Shown piece after piece: positions 15,812 through 24,271 of a stretch of DNA of 35,504 nucleotides. The translations under genes and the position numbers were made by a program. The notes beneath the pieces are model-generated. The model saw nothing but the letters and a program-made list of their open reading frames with translations. It did no database searches and was not told the DNA's origin. Within the stretch, counting starts at the first letter, position 1. Each line of letters starts with the position of its first letter. The DNA is from Spirochaetales bacterium (GTDB lineage: Bacteria > Spirochaetota > Spirochaetia > SZUA-6 > JAFGRV01), in assembly GCA_016937215.1 (NCBI GenBank), contig JAFGWI010000061.1, positions 1 through 35,504 on the forward strand, written 5' to 3'.

Positions 15812-18220
15812 ATGAAAAATCATTTAATCATTCACGGACATTTTTATCAGCCGCCGCGGGAAGATCCCTGGACAGGCTTAATTCCAAACCAAGCTTCAGC
15901 CCATCCGCATCACGACTGGAACGCGCGGATCAATCGGGAATGCTATATGGCCAATGGCGCTTCGCGGACCTTGAATCCCATGGGCAAGGTATCGGATATT
16001 GTCAATAATTACGAGTTTTTGTCGTTTAATTTCGGGCCGACTTTGCTGAACTGGCTAAAGGAGTACTCCACCGAGGCTTACGATCGGATCATCCTTGCCG
16101 ACAGGATTTCAGCCAAGCGCAATAATGGCCACGGAAACGCCATGGCCCAATCCTATAATCACACGATTTTGCCTCTGAGCACGGCCGAGGATGCCCGCTG
16201 CCAGATTATCTGGGGGCTTCGTGATTTTGAGGCCCACTTTGGCCGCGAAGCCGAGGGTATGTGGCTTCCCGAGGCTGGTGTTAACATGATGGTGGTGGAT
16301 TTGTTGATCCGTGAAAAGGTGAAGTTTATTGTGCTTTCTCCCTGGCAGGGCGAGGCCATTTGCCGGGTAGGCTCCAGCCGTTTTCAAACCCTTTCCACAC
16401 CTGTACCCTCTGGCCGGGCATACAAGATCGAGAGGCCCGAAGGTTCCCTGGCAGTTTTTTTCTATAATCCCGACCTGGCAGCTGGCATTAGTTTTGAGCA
16501 TTATCTGCGCAATGCCGACCAGTTGTACGACCGCTTTATGTCCTTTCGCCAGGCAGCGGATGAATCCTACCTCATCAATGTGGCCACTGACGGCGAGATT
16601 TACGGCCACCACGAGCCCTTTGGCGACATGTGTTTATCGGCTTTCAGCAAAATCGTTTCAATGCGCGATGATTTTGTGTTCACCAATTACGGCCGTTATC
16701 TGGAAGAGCATCCGCCGGAATACCTGGTTAAGCTCCGTGAAGGTGAAGAAGGCCGCGGGTCTTCCTGGAGCTGTGTTCACGGTGTGTCCAGGTGGTACCG
16801 GAATTGCGGCTGCACCACAGGCGGCGAGGATTCCTGGAACCAGGAGTGGCGTACTCCCCTGCGCCAGTCGCTTCAGCATCTGCAGGAAAATCTCCAGCGG
16901 ATTTTTATCAAGCACATGAGCACCCTTAGTTCCCGGGATGCCATGGAAGTCCGCAATTTGTATATTGATGTTCTTAACGGCAAAAGCGCGAAGGAGGATT
17001 TTGCCAAAGAGATTATCAATAAGAAGAACCCCAAGGACAAAAGCGCCGTGAATCTATTGTTCACCCTTTTGGAGGGCCAGAAATTCGCCATGTACATGTT
17101 TACCTCCTGCGGATGGTTTTTTTCGGAAATATCCGGGCTCGAAGCCACTCAGAACATGAAATATGCCATCAAGGCCCTGGATCTTTATTCAAAAATCGAT
17201 GACACCAAGGAGCTTTTGTCTGCTTTTTTGCTGGAGCTGGAAAATGCCCGTTCCAATATTCATTCATTTGGCTCGGGCCGGAATATTCTGGAATCAATGA
17301 TCATTCCCACTCAAAAGGGTCTGGAATATGGTGCCTCCCTTTTTGCCTTGAGCCAGCTTGGCAAAATCCACCCCTTTGAACAGGATGAATACGGGCTTTT
17401 TACACTGATCAATTTCAAGCGCGAAAATTCAGAGGAAAGTGAGAAAACCATTACTCATAAAGGCTCTTTAACCATTCAGGACAATGCCACTTTGAACGAG
17501 GCTGTTTTTGAGTTTGAACTCAAGGAAAAGGAGCTGGAAGGGCTTTTCCTCAAACTCAAGGATATCAGCGACAAGGAGAATCCCCAGGCAGCCCTGGAAA
17601 TTCACCAGGAAAATTTCCCTCTCGAGGTCCGCGACCAAATCGTAAAGCTGATTTCACGCCAGGTGGTGAACTCCTGCATCCAGGAAAGCATGGAGACTTT
17701 TTATCTTATCCGCAATGCCCTTACTCACATGAGTGTGTTGAACGTCAAGCGGCCCAGCACCATTATTGAATTATCGGAACTCATCATAGACAGGCTTTTG
17801 GAGGATCTTTTGGAAGATCCCGAGGCCATTCCAAGTGAAGAAGAGCTGGATCAGATCAAATCTTTGGTGACCTTTGCCCATGAAAAGCAGCTCTCCATCG
17901 ACACCGACAGCCTGAAGCTGAAAATATCCAATATGATCAAGGCCCAGGCCCAAAAACTGGCGCCCCATATTCCCTCAAGGGAAACCAAGCTCATTATCAC
18001 CCTGCTAGAGCTCTGTCGGAATTTTCAATGCGAGCCGGAAACCACCTTTGTCCAGAACCAGGTTTTCAGGCTTATCCGCGAGCTCGACGACAAAACAATT
18101 GACCAAATCAATGAGGACAAGAATTTCGAGGCTCTTTCCAAGCTGCGCCGGCTCATCAAAATGGGCGAAGTTCTGGGTATTGATGTGGATCATTTCAAGG
18201 AAAAGTTTTTTTCGCTGTAA
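15812..18220 (+). CDS. Glycoside hydrolase family 57 protein with DUF3536 region
   Basis: An 802-residue protein with a GH57 N-terminal half. Conserved region 1 is HGHFYQPP (8-15). EGMWLPE (148-154) holds the likely nucleophile E154, and ATDGEIYGHH (258-267) holds the likely acid D260. The long C-terminal half (about 290-802) is mostly helical and matches the DUF3536 extension. Members are intracellular and are thought to act on alpha-glucans such as glycogen; the exact activity of this subgroup is not firmly known. No signal peptide is present. The start has no Shine-Dalgarno; a promoter-like -10 ends 6 nt upstream. It is convergent with the aldo/keto reductase gene, with a hairpin between them. 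Confidence 0.85.
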   Translation: MKNHLIIHGHFYQPPREDPWTGLIPNQASAHPHHDWNARINRECYMANGASRTLNPMGKVSDIVNNYEFLSFNFGPTLLNWLKEYSTEAYDRIILADRISAKRNNGHGNAMAQSYNHTILPLSTAEDARCQIIWGLRDFEAHFGREAEGMWLPEAGVNMMVVDLLIREKVKFIVLSPWQGEAICRVGSSRFQTLSTPVPSGRAYKIERPEGSLAVFFYNPDLAAGISFEHYLRNADQLYDRFMSFRQAADESYLINVATDGEIYGHHEPFGDMCLSAFSKIVSMRDDFVFTNYGRYLEEHPPEYLVKLREGEEGRGSSWSCVHGVSRWYRNCGCTTGGEDSWNQEWRTPLRQSLQHLQENLQRIFIKHMSTLSSRDAMEVRNLYIDVLNGKSAKEDFAKEIINKKNPKDKSAVNLLFTLLEGQKFAMYMFTSCGWFFSEISGLEATQNMKYAIKALDLYSKIDDTKELLSAFLLELENARSNIHSFGSGRNILESMIIPTQKGLEYGASLFALSQLGKIHPFEQDEYGLFTLINFKRENSEESEKTITHKGSLTIQDNATLNEAVFEFELKEKELEGLFLKLKDISDKENPQAALEIHQENFPLEVRDQIVKLISRQVVNSCIQESMETFYLIRNALTHMSVLNVKRPSTIIELSELIIDRLLEDLLEDPEAIPSEEELDQIKSLVTFAHEKQLSIDTDSLKLKISNMIKAQAQKLAPHIPSRETKLIITLLELCRNFQCEPETTFVQNQVFRLIRELDDKTIDQINEDKNFEALSKLRRLIKMGEVLGIDVDHFKEKFFSL

Positions 18221-18251
18221 GCCTATTTTGTTTTTTAAAGAAGGCCAGAAT

Positions 18252-18283
18252 ACCAGGAATCGGCCATCAAAGCCATTCCTGGT
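18252..18283. terminator. Hairpin between convergent genes
   Basis: ACCAGGAAT pairs with ATTCCTGGT, with an inner GGC/GCC stem. It lies midway between the stops of the GH57 and aldo/keto reductase genes. There is no clear T tract on either side, so a shared terminator or 3' stabiliser is plausible but not certain. Confidence 0.5.
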
Positions 18284-18296
18284 AGCCGAATAAAAT

Positions 18297-19274
18297 TCAA
18301 AGCGCCTTTATTTTCTCTTTTCGCCTAGCCATGAGTTTGTCAATCGAGCGGATCAGCTCATCATCGAGCTGCCATTCACCGGCCCGAGCGGTTTCTTCTA
18401 TTTGCTTAGGGCTTCGGGCTCCAACAATGGCACAAGTTACCTCAGGTCGCCTCAATGTCCAGGCAATCGCCAGATGAGCCAAAGTGTATTCTGTATCCGC
18501 AATCAGTTTTTTCAGCTCGCCTGTAAACCAAAGGTTGACCGAGAGTTCCGGTTCCTGAAAATGGCTATCCGCGGAGCGATGATCGGAAGCAGGCAGGGAT
18601 TCGGCCCAGTGTTTGTCAAACTTTTCAGAAAGCAAACCCTTGTACATCGGGCTATAGCAGATCACAGCTATATCATTTTCCGCGCAAAAGGGAAGAACAA
18701 ATGACTCTATGCCTGGTTTGATCATGCTGTAGGGCGGCTGCAGTGAGGTTATAGGGCCAATTGCCTGGATATGCTTCATCTGCTCTGGTGTAAAATTGGA
18801 AACGCCGGCATAGCGGATTTTCCCCTGAGCCACGCATTGATGAATGGCTTCCCAGGCCTCTTCAATTTCCGCCTCAGGGTCGGGCCAATGGATTTGATAA
18901 AGATCGATGCAATCAACACTTAAACGTCGAAGGCTGTCCTCCACTTCCTGCAGAACAGCTTTGCGGGTGAGATTCCCGAAAATCCTCTGCCCTTCCGAAG
19001 ACCAATGGCGGCCGCATTTTGTGGCAACATAGGGTTTTTCAGAGCGGCCTTTAAGGGCTCTTCCAAGCAGTTCTTCAGAATGGCCCAGGCCATAAACCGC
19101 GGCTGTATCAATCCAGTTAATGCCAAGATCCAGGGCATGGTTGATAGCGCGGATCGAGCTTTCATCATCCTGAGGCCCCCAGCCATAGGCCCAATCTGGC
19201 CCGCCTATGGCCCAGGTTCCTAATCCGACATTGCTGAAATAGAGGTCTGAATTACCCAATTTACTTTTTTTCAT
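18297..19274 (-). CDS. Aldo/keto reductase
   Basis: A 325-residue NAD(P)H-dependent oxidoreductase of the aldo/keto reductase fold. It has the tetrad D56 (NWIDTAAVYG), Y61, K86 (ATKCG) and H129 (YQIHWPDP). The C-terminal AIVGARSPKQIEE block binds the cofactor phosphate. The substrate cannot be told from sequence. The ATG at 19274 lies inside the last codons of the histidine-kinase gene, an overlap of 14 nt, so the two are likely translationally coupled. An in-frame TTG at 19286 is an alternative start. Confidence 0.9.
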   Translation of the reverse strand: MKKSKLGNSDLYFSNVGLGTWAIGGPDWAYGWGPQDDESSIRAINHALDLGINWIDTAAVYGLGHSEELLGRALKGRSEKPYVATKCGRHWSSEGQRIFGNLTRKAVLQEVEDSLRRLSVDCIDLYQIHWPDPEAEIEEAWEAIHQCVAQGKIRYAGVSNFTPEQMKHIQAIGPITSLQPPYSMIKPGIESFVLPFCAENDIAVICYSPMYKGLLSEKFDKHWAESLPASDHRSADSHFQEPELSVNLWFTGELKKLIADTEYTLAHLAIAWTLRRPEVTCAIVGARSPKQIEETARAGEWQLDDELIRSIDKLMARRKEKIKAL

Positions 19275-21396
19275 TCTTTTTACCAACTTTCTTGATTATG
19301 TCCACAAGCGTCATCATATCCACGGGTTTGAGCAACACCTGATCTATCTGAAGGCCGCCTGATTCATCGAGGATATTATCATCAATATAGCCGCTTAATA
19401 GAATAATGGGAATGTTTTTATTAATCATCCTGATTTTTTTTATCAAATCAAGGCCTGTCATTTGGGGCATGGTCAAATCAGTGATAACCAGATCAAAGTT
19501 CTCGCCTTGCTGAACGCGCTCATAAGCGACCACCGGGTTTTTAATTACCGTGACATCGCAATGATAAAGGTTCAACATGGCCTTCAAGGTATCGAGAACT
19601 GATATTTCATCATCCACACAGAGAATTTTCAGATTCAGCTTGTCTTGAAAGCCAGGATGATTGTCCACAATAAAATCTGAATATATCTCGGTGACCGGCA
19701 GCTTTATCTCAAAACAGCTTCCCTTTTCCAGCTCGGATTCAACGGAAATCTGACCATTCAAACGTTTCACAATCCCGTGAACCACCGAAAGGCCCAAGCC
19801 TGTACCCTTGGTATTATCTTTTGTGGTAAAAAATGGCTCAAAAATGCGGCTTTTCACCTGGTCAGTCATCCCGACTCCCGTATCCTTGACAGTAAGAACG
19901 ATGAATTTATCGCCGGTACTTTCGGCCTCGCTGTTCTCCAGGGAAACAAAAAGGGTTCCCCCGGTTTCCTCCATGGCCTGGGCCGCGTTTCCCCCCAGAT
20001 TCATGATAATCTGATGCAGACTGATGGGATCACCGAGAATGGTATCCTGGGCAGCCTTGAACTCGGTTTTAATATTCACCCTGGAAGGAAGGGTTGAACG
20101 CAGGAATTTGACAGCCTCCTTGATAATCGGTGTTAACATAAGGGGCTGAAGCTTCTGCCGCTGTCGCCGGCTGAAAAAAAGGATTTGCTGAACCAGATCC
20201 TTGGCCCTCTTGGCTCCGGCCACAATCTGGTTCAAGGAATCCTCCATCTCTTCATCAAGGCCATTATTATAAAACTTCATGATCTCGGCATTACCCAGAA
20301 TGCTGACAAGAATATTATTAAAATCATGGGCAACACCGCCGGCCAGGGTTCCAATAGCCTCCATTTTATGAGACTGCTTAAGCTGCTCTTCCATTTCAAT
20401 GCGTACCGTGGCATCCCTTCCGATGATAACAAAACCGCTGATCAGCTGGCCGTCGTCAAAAAGAGGAGAAATATTTACTTCGTGCTGGAGCTTTCGGCCT
20501 GTCTTTGTCTGGTGAAGAAGCACCCCGCTATAGCTGTTGCCCTGATTGATCACATTCCAGACCTCGCTGTAATGGCTCTCCTCCTGGTTTTCCAGAAAAC
20601 CTAAATCGCGTCCCTGAATCTCTTCAAGGGAATAGCCGAATATATGAGTAAAAGCCGGATTCACATGCTCGATAAGCCCGTTTTTATCAAGAATAATCAT
20701 GTCTTCCGAGGTATATTGAAAGGCAATGGAAAAAAGCCTTAATTCCTTCTGAGCTTCCTTTCGGATCTCCACTTCCTCAAGAAGCCTTGCGTTGGTATCC
20801 TGAATCTCACGCTTTTGAAGGTTTTCCTTCTGGGCGCTGTCAAAAAGGTGACGGTTCACCCATCCCAGAATGATCCAGACCACAATAAACAATAACACAA
20901 TCACCACAATATTGATGACCCAATTGTAGAGTCCGTAATTGAATGCTGTTAAATCATTTTCAGCATGAATAATCTGATTGGTGAATAAATAGGTAAAAAC
21001 CAGAAGAGTCACACAGCAAAGGGAAATATAAATAATCCCCCAGGTGCGCGAAAGAAGTAGCAAGGCAAAAAGGTTTCCAACAAAATAAAAGGCCAGGGCA
21101 ATGCCGGTCAGTCCATAACCAATAAAACCATTGGTGCCGGTAACATAAAAAACGCCAATAAAAAAAAGACCCTTTAATAGATAGGGCAATTTTTTTCTGA
21201 AAACAACAAAGGCGATTATCAGAAGAAACATGGAAATTTGTATAACCGAAAACAGGCTGAAGCTTTGTGTGAAATATCGAAGAAGATTGCGAATCAAGAG
21301 AGGCGAAGCCAATACAAAAAACCCAAGGAGAAGGCGGTCTATCAAAAGACCCTTGATATCCTTTATTGGATCAAAATTTTCCGGTTTTTGATTCAT
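19261..21396 (-). CDS. Hybrid sensor histidine kinase with PAS and receiver domains
   Basis: A 711-residue membrane kinase. Six or seven membrane segments span residues 20-180, followed by a coiled coil (about 185-220) and a PAS domain (about 222-335). The HisKA domain has H357 (GGVAHDFNN), and the HATPase domain has N470 (NLGGNAAQAM), DTGVGM (505-510) and GTGLGL (531-536). A C-terminal receiver (589-705) has phospho-acceptor D640. This layout suits a phosphorelay that senses a membrane or redox signal through the N-terminus; the ligand is unknown. There is no Shine-Dalgarno, and a near-consensus promoter ends 11 nt before the ATG. A phosphotransfer partner is not adjacent; the free receiver protein at 7952-8587 is one candidate in the window. 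Confidence 0.93.
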   Translation of the reverse strand: MNQKPENFDPIKDIKGLLIDRLLLGFFVLASPLLIRNLLRYFTQSFSLFSVIQISMFLLIIAFVVFRKKLPYLLKGLFFIGVFYVTGTNGFIGYGLTGIALAFYFVGNLFALLLLSRTWGIIYISLCCVTLLVFTYLFTNQIIHAENDLTAFNYGLYNWVINIVVIVLLFIVVWIILGWVNRHLFDSAQKENLQKREIQDTNARLLEEVEIRKEAQKELRLFSIAFQYTSEDMIILDKNGLIEHVNPAFTHIFGYSLEEIQGRDLGFLENQEESHYSEVWNVINQGNSYSGVLLHQTKTGRKLQHEVNISPLFDDGQLISGFVIIGRDATVRIEMEEQLKQSHKMEAIGTLAGGVAHDFNNILVSILGNAEIMKFYNNGLDEEMEDSLNQIVAGAKRAKDLVQQILFFSRRQRQKLQPLMLTPIIKEAVKFLRSTLPSRVNIKTEFKAAQDTILGDPISLHQIIMNLGGNAAQAMEETGGTLFVSLENSEAESTGDKFIVLTVKDTGVGMTDQVKSRIFEPFFTTKDNTKGTGLGLSVVHGIVKRLNGQISVESELEKGSCFEIKLPVTEIYSDFIVDNHPGFQDKLNLKILCVDDEISVLDTLKAMLNLYHCDVTVIKNPVVAYERVQQGENFDLVITDLTMPQMTGLDLIKKIRMINKNIPIILLSGYIDDNILDESGGLQIDQVLLKPVDMMTLVDIIKKVGKKNEKK

Positions 21397-21407
21397 CTGT
21401 AATGAAT

Positions 21408-21436
21408 ATTATACTTGGCCAAAGGAAAATAGGCAA
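21408..21436 (-). promoter_or_regulatory. Promoter of the hybrid kinase gene, near-leaderless
   Basis: On the minus strand, -35 TTGCCT (21436-21431), a 17-nt spacer and a perfect -10 TATAAT (21413-21408). The -10 ends 11 nt before the ATG, so the leader would be about 5 nt with no room for a Shine-Dalgarno. Confidence 0.65.
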
Positions 21437-21590
21437 GCAAAGCTTTTAACAGAAAGCCATGGCTGATTCATAATATCACGAGAAAAAACAGCTTGTCATT
21501 TTACATAAAATCTGGAAAACACATTTTTTAGGCTCACCGCACAGAATCATTCATTCTGCCATGAAAAACCAGAAATTCCCCTTCACCTTC

Positions 21591-21619
21591 TTGTCACTTT
21601 TTAAAAAATCACCTATTTT
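21591..21619 (+). promoter_or_regulatory. Candidate leaderless promoter of the AEC transporter gene
   Basis: TTGTCA (21591-21596), a 17-nt spacer and TATTTT (21614-21619), with the ATG 6 nt after the -10. An inverted repeat TCACC...GGTGA (21609-21624) straddles the -10 and could be an operator. Confidence 0.45.
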
Positions 21620-21625
21620 GGTGAC

Positions 21626-22612
21626 ATGATTCAAAGCATCCAGGCCCTTGGCCTTTCAATTGGAAAACTGCTCCTCTTTCTCATACTGGGCTTCATGATC
21701 TTCCGCATCGACTTTTTTAAAAAGCGGGTTTTCCCCTTGTTTTTTAAAATCCAGCTGAATCTGCTATTTCCCCTGTATTTTATTCATAACTTTCCCTCTG
21801 GCTGGAACAAGGCCCTGGGCTCAGGCTGGTTCTGGATGCCCATCTTCTTTCTGGCCTGTGTAATCATGATGGTTTTTCAACTGGCCCTGGGGCGATTCAT
21901 AATCGAAAAGAAAAAATGGATCAAAACCGAACACCCCCAGTCACTGACCCTGCTCTTTTCATCCCACAATGCCGGTTACATCCCCCTTCCCATTCTGGCC
22001 TCGGTTCTGGACTCTTCGTTCATGGTTTTCATGTTTTTCTACGTAATGGCCTTTAACATCATCTTCTGGACCTACACTGTAAACAACTTCAAAGGCAAAT
22101 CACGGGAAAAAACCGGCAGCATTTTGACTCCGCCTCTTGTTGGAATCCTTATTGGCATCATCATCTCGCTTTTAAACATGGCCTTTCCCTTTTACGCGCA
22201 GCTGCCTTTGCTTTACACCAGCTTTATGGACCAGCTTTCATCGATAACCCTCACCCTCATCCTGGTACTTTTAGGCGGCATCCTGGCAAGCATCCCCGTA
22301 AAACACCTTTCTATCCGAAAGGAATACATACAAGTGGGAATCGTGAAACTCATCGCCTATCCCCTCTTTTTTCTGGCTATGCTCTTTATCCTGCCCCTTG
22401 AATCACTGCCCCCGGTCATGCGCCTGGGCATACCCCTGGCCCTGATCATCGAAGCCGCGACCCCGCCGGCTACCAATATCATGATCATCGCCAAAGCCTT
22501 TGGAAGCGAAGGTGACCTCTCCTACCTGGGCAGCGGCATCATCTTCACCTATGCCATGAGTTTTATCACCCTTCCCATTTTCCTGATCATCACCCTGATC
22601 ATTTTCCAATAA
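21626..22612 (+). CDS. AEC family transporter (auxin efflux carrier-like)
   Basis: A 328-residue polytopic protein with about ten membrane segments in two halves, each of the AEC pattern. The first half has FSSHNAGYIPLPI (residues 111-123), and the second has EAATPPATNIMIIA (about 274-287), the conserved substrate-region motif of this family. Bacterial members move small organic anions such as malate or malonate; the substrate here is unknown. There is no Shine-Dalgarno. It is divergent from the hybrid kinase gene with a 229-bp spacer that holds both promoters. Confidence 0.85.
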   Translation: MIQSIQALGLSIGKLLLFLILGFMIFRIDFFKKRVFPLFFKIQLNLLFPLYFIHNFPSGWNKALGSGWFWMPIFFLACVIMMVFQLALGRFIIEKKKWIKTEHPQSLTLLFSSHNAGYIPLPILASVLDSSFMVFMFFYVMAFNIIFWTYTVNNFKGKSREKTGSILTPPLVGILIGIIISLLNMAFPFYAQLPLLYTSFMDQLSSITLTLILVLLGGILASIPVKHLSIRKEYIQVGIVKLIAYPLFFLAMLFILPLESLPPVMRLGIPLALIIEAATPPATNIMIIAKAFGSEGDLSYLGSGIIFTYAMSFITLPIFLIITLIIFQ

Positions 22613-22691
22613 ACCCTTCCACAATAGGCCCGATTCACGCAACAAACACAGGATGGGAAATCGGTGATTATCGTACTAGCCAGAATCATCA

Positions 22692-22832
22692 GGGCGTTGC
22701 CGGCCTTTCGCTCCGCTTCGGCCGGCCGGGCTTTGCGCGGTTCCAAAGGCTTCGGCGCGAAAAAGTCGCGCCTCCAGGCTTAAAAATGTGTTTTTTGAAA
22801 AAAACACATTTTTCCGCTCCAATCCCTAACGC
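22692..22832 (+). repeat. Structured E-family repeat E5 (full core)
   Basis: GGGCGTT is followed by arm 1 (GCCGGCC...GGCCGGC), CGGGCT, arm 2 (22754-22772, GGCGCGA/TCGCGCC), arm 3 (22782-22813, AAAAATGTGTTTTTT and its complement around GA) and the tail TCCAATCCCTAACGC. The third arm has the same length as in E4 and E6 but an unrelated sequence. Confidence 0.75.
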
Positions 22833-22920
22833 GGTTTCACACATTCCGCCGCTTTCAGGGATCAAATTGATAATATTTGTAACTATTTTTGCAGGTATTA
22901 GTAAAATGCTAAGCAATACC

Positions 22921-23103
22921 ATCCTGAGGAGGAACGACGAAAAATCTCGTCCTGTTTAAAGCCTTGGTTTGCTAAAACAGTCGCTTCATATCAATCATGA
23001 TTCTTCACTCCCCTTTGCTTTGTTCAGGATAACAGCGGGGGCAGGCGAACCCATGTCATCCTGAGGAGGAACGACGAGGGATCTCGTCGTGTTTAAAGCC
23101 TTG
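22921..23103 (+). repeat. Pair of 46-bp direct repeats with hairpin
   Basis: Units at 22921-22966 and 23058-23103 share ATCCTGAGGAGGAACGACGA, a variable 3-nt step, ATCTCGTC and GTTTAAAGCCTTG. Each can fold on itself; in the second, ACGACGAG pairs with CTCGTCGT. Between them lies an inverted partial match (GATTCTTCACTCC...TTCAGGAT). This resembles the GTCATCCTGAG-type dispersed repeats found in many bacteria. The rest of the 22613-23267 gap holds E5 and no gene. Confidence 0.6.
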
Positions 23104-23267
23104 ACTATCTAAAACCCACTTTCCGCGCTAAAATGGTAATTTCTTATATTATAGAGAAATATAAATAAAAATTATGCAAAGCTCATTAACCTAGCTTTTT
23201 TACCGGCAAACCTGGCAGCAAAGATGTAAAGAGAAGTATGATTTTTTTAAGCAGATAAACAGAAAAA

Positions 23268-23489
23268 TCAGCTGTTTTCCGCTATAACAACATAAGCCCT
23301 GTCTTTTTCATGAGGATATAGATTAGAAGGCATTTTTTCAGGCCCCAGTGAAATGGCCACCATATAACGGGCACAGTTAAGATTATTATCCAGGCAGTAT
23401 TTTTTCTTGAGCTCCTGAATGGAATCGGGTTTATTTTCCAGTTTGTCATGAAAAAAGGGACATTTATTGATAAACTCGCATTCGGCCAT
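23268..23489 (-). CDS. Small conserved Cys-containing protein
   Basis: A 73-residue protein with four Cys (MAECEFINKCPFF near the start, YCLDNNLNCARYMV in the middle) that could bind a metal or cluster. I recognise the pattern from small conserved bacterial proteins of unknown function. AAGGA lies 7 nt before the ATG, and the gene stands alone amid repeats. Its compact Cys spacing and good ribosome binding site argue that it is real. Confidence 0.68.
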   Translation of the reverse strand: MAECEFINKCPFFHDKLENKPDSIQELKKKYCLDNNLNCARYMVAISLGPEKMPSNLYPHEKDRAYVVIAENS

Positions 23490-23559
23490 AGAATTTTCCT
23501 TTTTTATAAAATCAGAGTATAATTTACCATAATTATTTTAATTAAGCAATATTTTACAT

Positions 23560-24017
23560 GCTATTTCACAGGGCAACGGCATAATAAGAATAATGTTTCA
23601 ACCACTTGTCATTCTGAGAAGGAACAACGGGGGGGGGCCTGGTCATAAATGCTCCGCATTTATTGCTCGGTGGCGTGAATGCTCATTGGCATTCACTATA
23701 TCCATGCGTCCTGGCCTGGTCATAAATGCTCCGCGTTTATTGCTCGGTGGCGTGAATGCTCATTGGCATTCACTATTTGACGTGAATGCTCATTGGCATT
23801 CACTATTTGACGTGAATGCTCATTGGCATTCACTTTATCCATGCAGCCTGGGCCTGGTTTGGGGCTTTTGTTTGTGAATACAATTGGTCTATGCCAAATG
23901 AGATTCTTCGCTTTGCTCAGAATGACGGCGGTTGATAGCTCAAAGTGACGGCGAGTGCTAGCTCAGGGTGACAAAACAACTATAAAAATTATAATGCGAT
24001 TGCCCTGTGCTATTTCA
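23560..24017 (+). mobile_element. MITE-like C-family element C2 with target duplication
   Basis: The element 23568-24008 has imperfect 18-bp inverted ends, left ACAGGGCAACGGCATAAT and right ATAATGCGATTGCCCTGT (15 of 18 match). It is flanked by the direct repeat GCTATTTC(A) at 23560-23568 and 24009-24017, as expected of a transposition target duplication. Inside are four copies of a hairpin unit, a 77-bp tandem duplication and a 3' array of 23-bp units. There is no transposase gene, so it is non-autonomous. The 23490-24178 gap holds no gene apart from this. Confidence 0.7.
23675..23833 (+). repeat. Four tandem-type hairpin units inside C2
   Basis: Identical hairpins GTGAATGC-TCATTG-GCATTCAC start at 23675, 23752, 23782 and 23812. 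The last three are spaced by exactly 30 bp. The first two belong to a 77-bp duplication (23638 and 23715) that also carries a second hairpin, ATAAATGC-TCC-GCATTTAT. Confidence 0.8.
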
Positions 24018-24137
24018 GCAATTCCGGCTCTCATTCATACTAGGTTAACATACAATATCATGCAGATTATATTTAATTGCTTATAGAATAAAGAATTGGC
24101 ATTGCCAACACTTCGTGTACTTGCAATTTGAATTAAT

Positions 24138-24168
24138 AAAAAAAGCCGTCCTTTTTGGATGGCTTTTT
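24138..24168 (-). terminator. Rho-independent terminator of tRNA-Val
   Basis: On the minus strand AAAAAGCCATCC pairs with GGACGGCTTTTT (one G-T pair), ending in a run of seven T, 10 nt past the tRNA 3' end. Confidence 0.8.
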
Positions 24169-24178
24169 CTAAATAAAC

Positions 24179-24252
24179 TGGGCGATACTGGACTTGAACC
24201 AGTGACCTCTTGCATGTCAAGCAAGCACTCTAACCACCTGAGCTAATCGCCC
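24179..24252 (-). tRNA. tRNA-Val (anticodon GAC)
   Basis: A 74-nt cloverleaf. The acceptor GGGCGAT pairs with ATCGCCC. The D stem is GCTC/GAGT. The anticodon stem CTTGC/GCAAG has loop TTGACAT, giving anticodon GAC (Val, reads GUC/GUU). The T stem is ACTGG/CCAGT with loop TTCAAGT. The discriminator is A. The 3' CCA is not encoded and must be added by CCA transferase. Confidence 0.96.
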
Positions 24253-24271
24253 CAATCAATTACAAAAGGGA

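Noticed and set aside
23675-23833. Possible CRISPR array (regularly spaced identical repeats)
   Set aside because: The spacing sequence between repeats is only a constant 7-8 nt, not variable spacers of 25-40 nt; the units are self-complementary duplications inside a MITE-like element and no cas gene is near.
23593-23877. 94-codon ORF with repeated VNAHWHSLFD
   Set aside because: The peptide repeat is the translation of the C2 hairpin units; there is no ribosome site and the frame is a by-product of tandem repeats.
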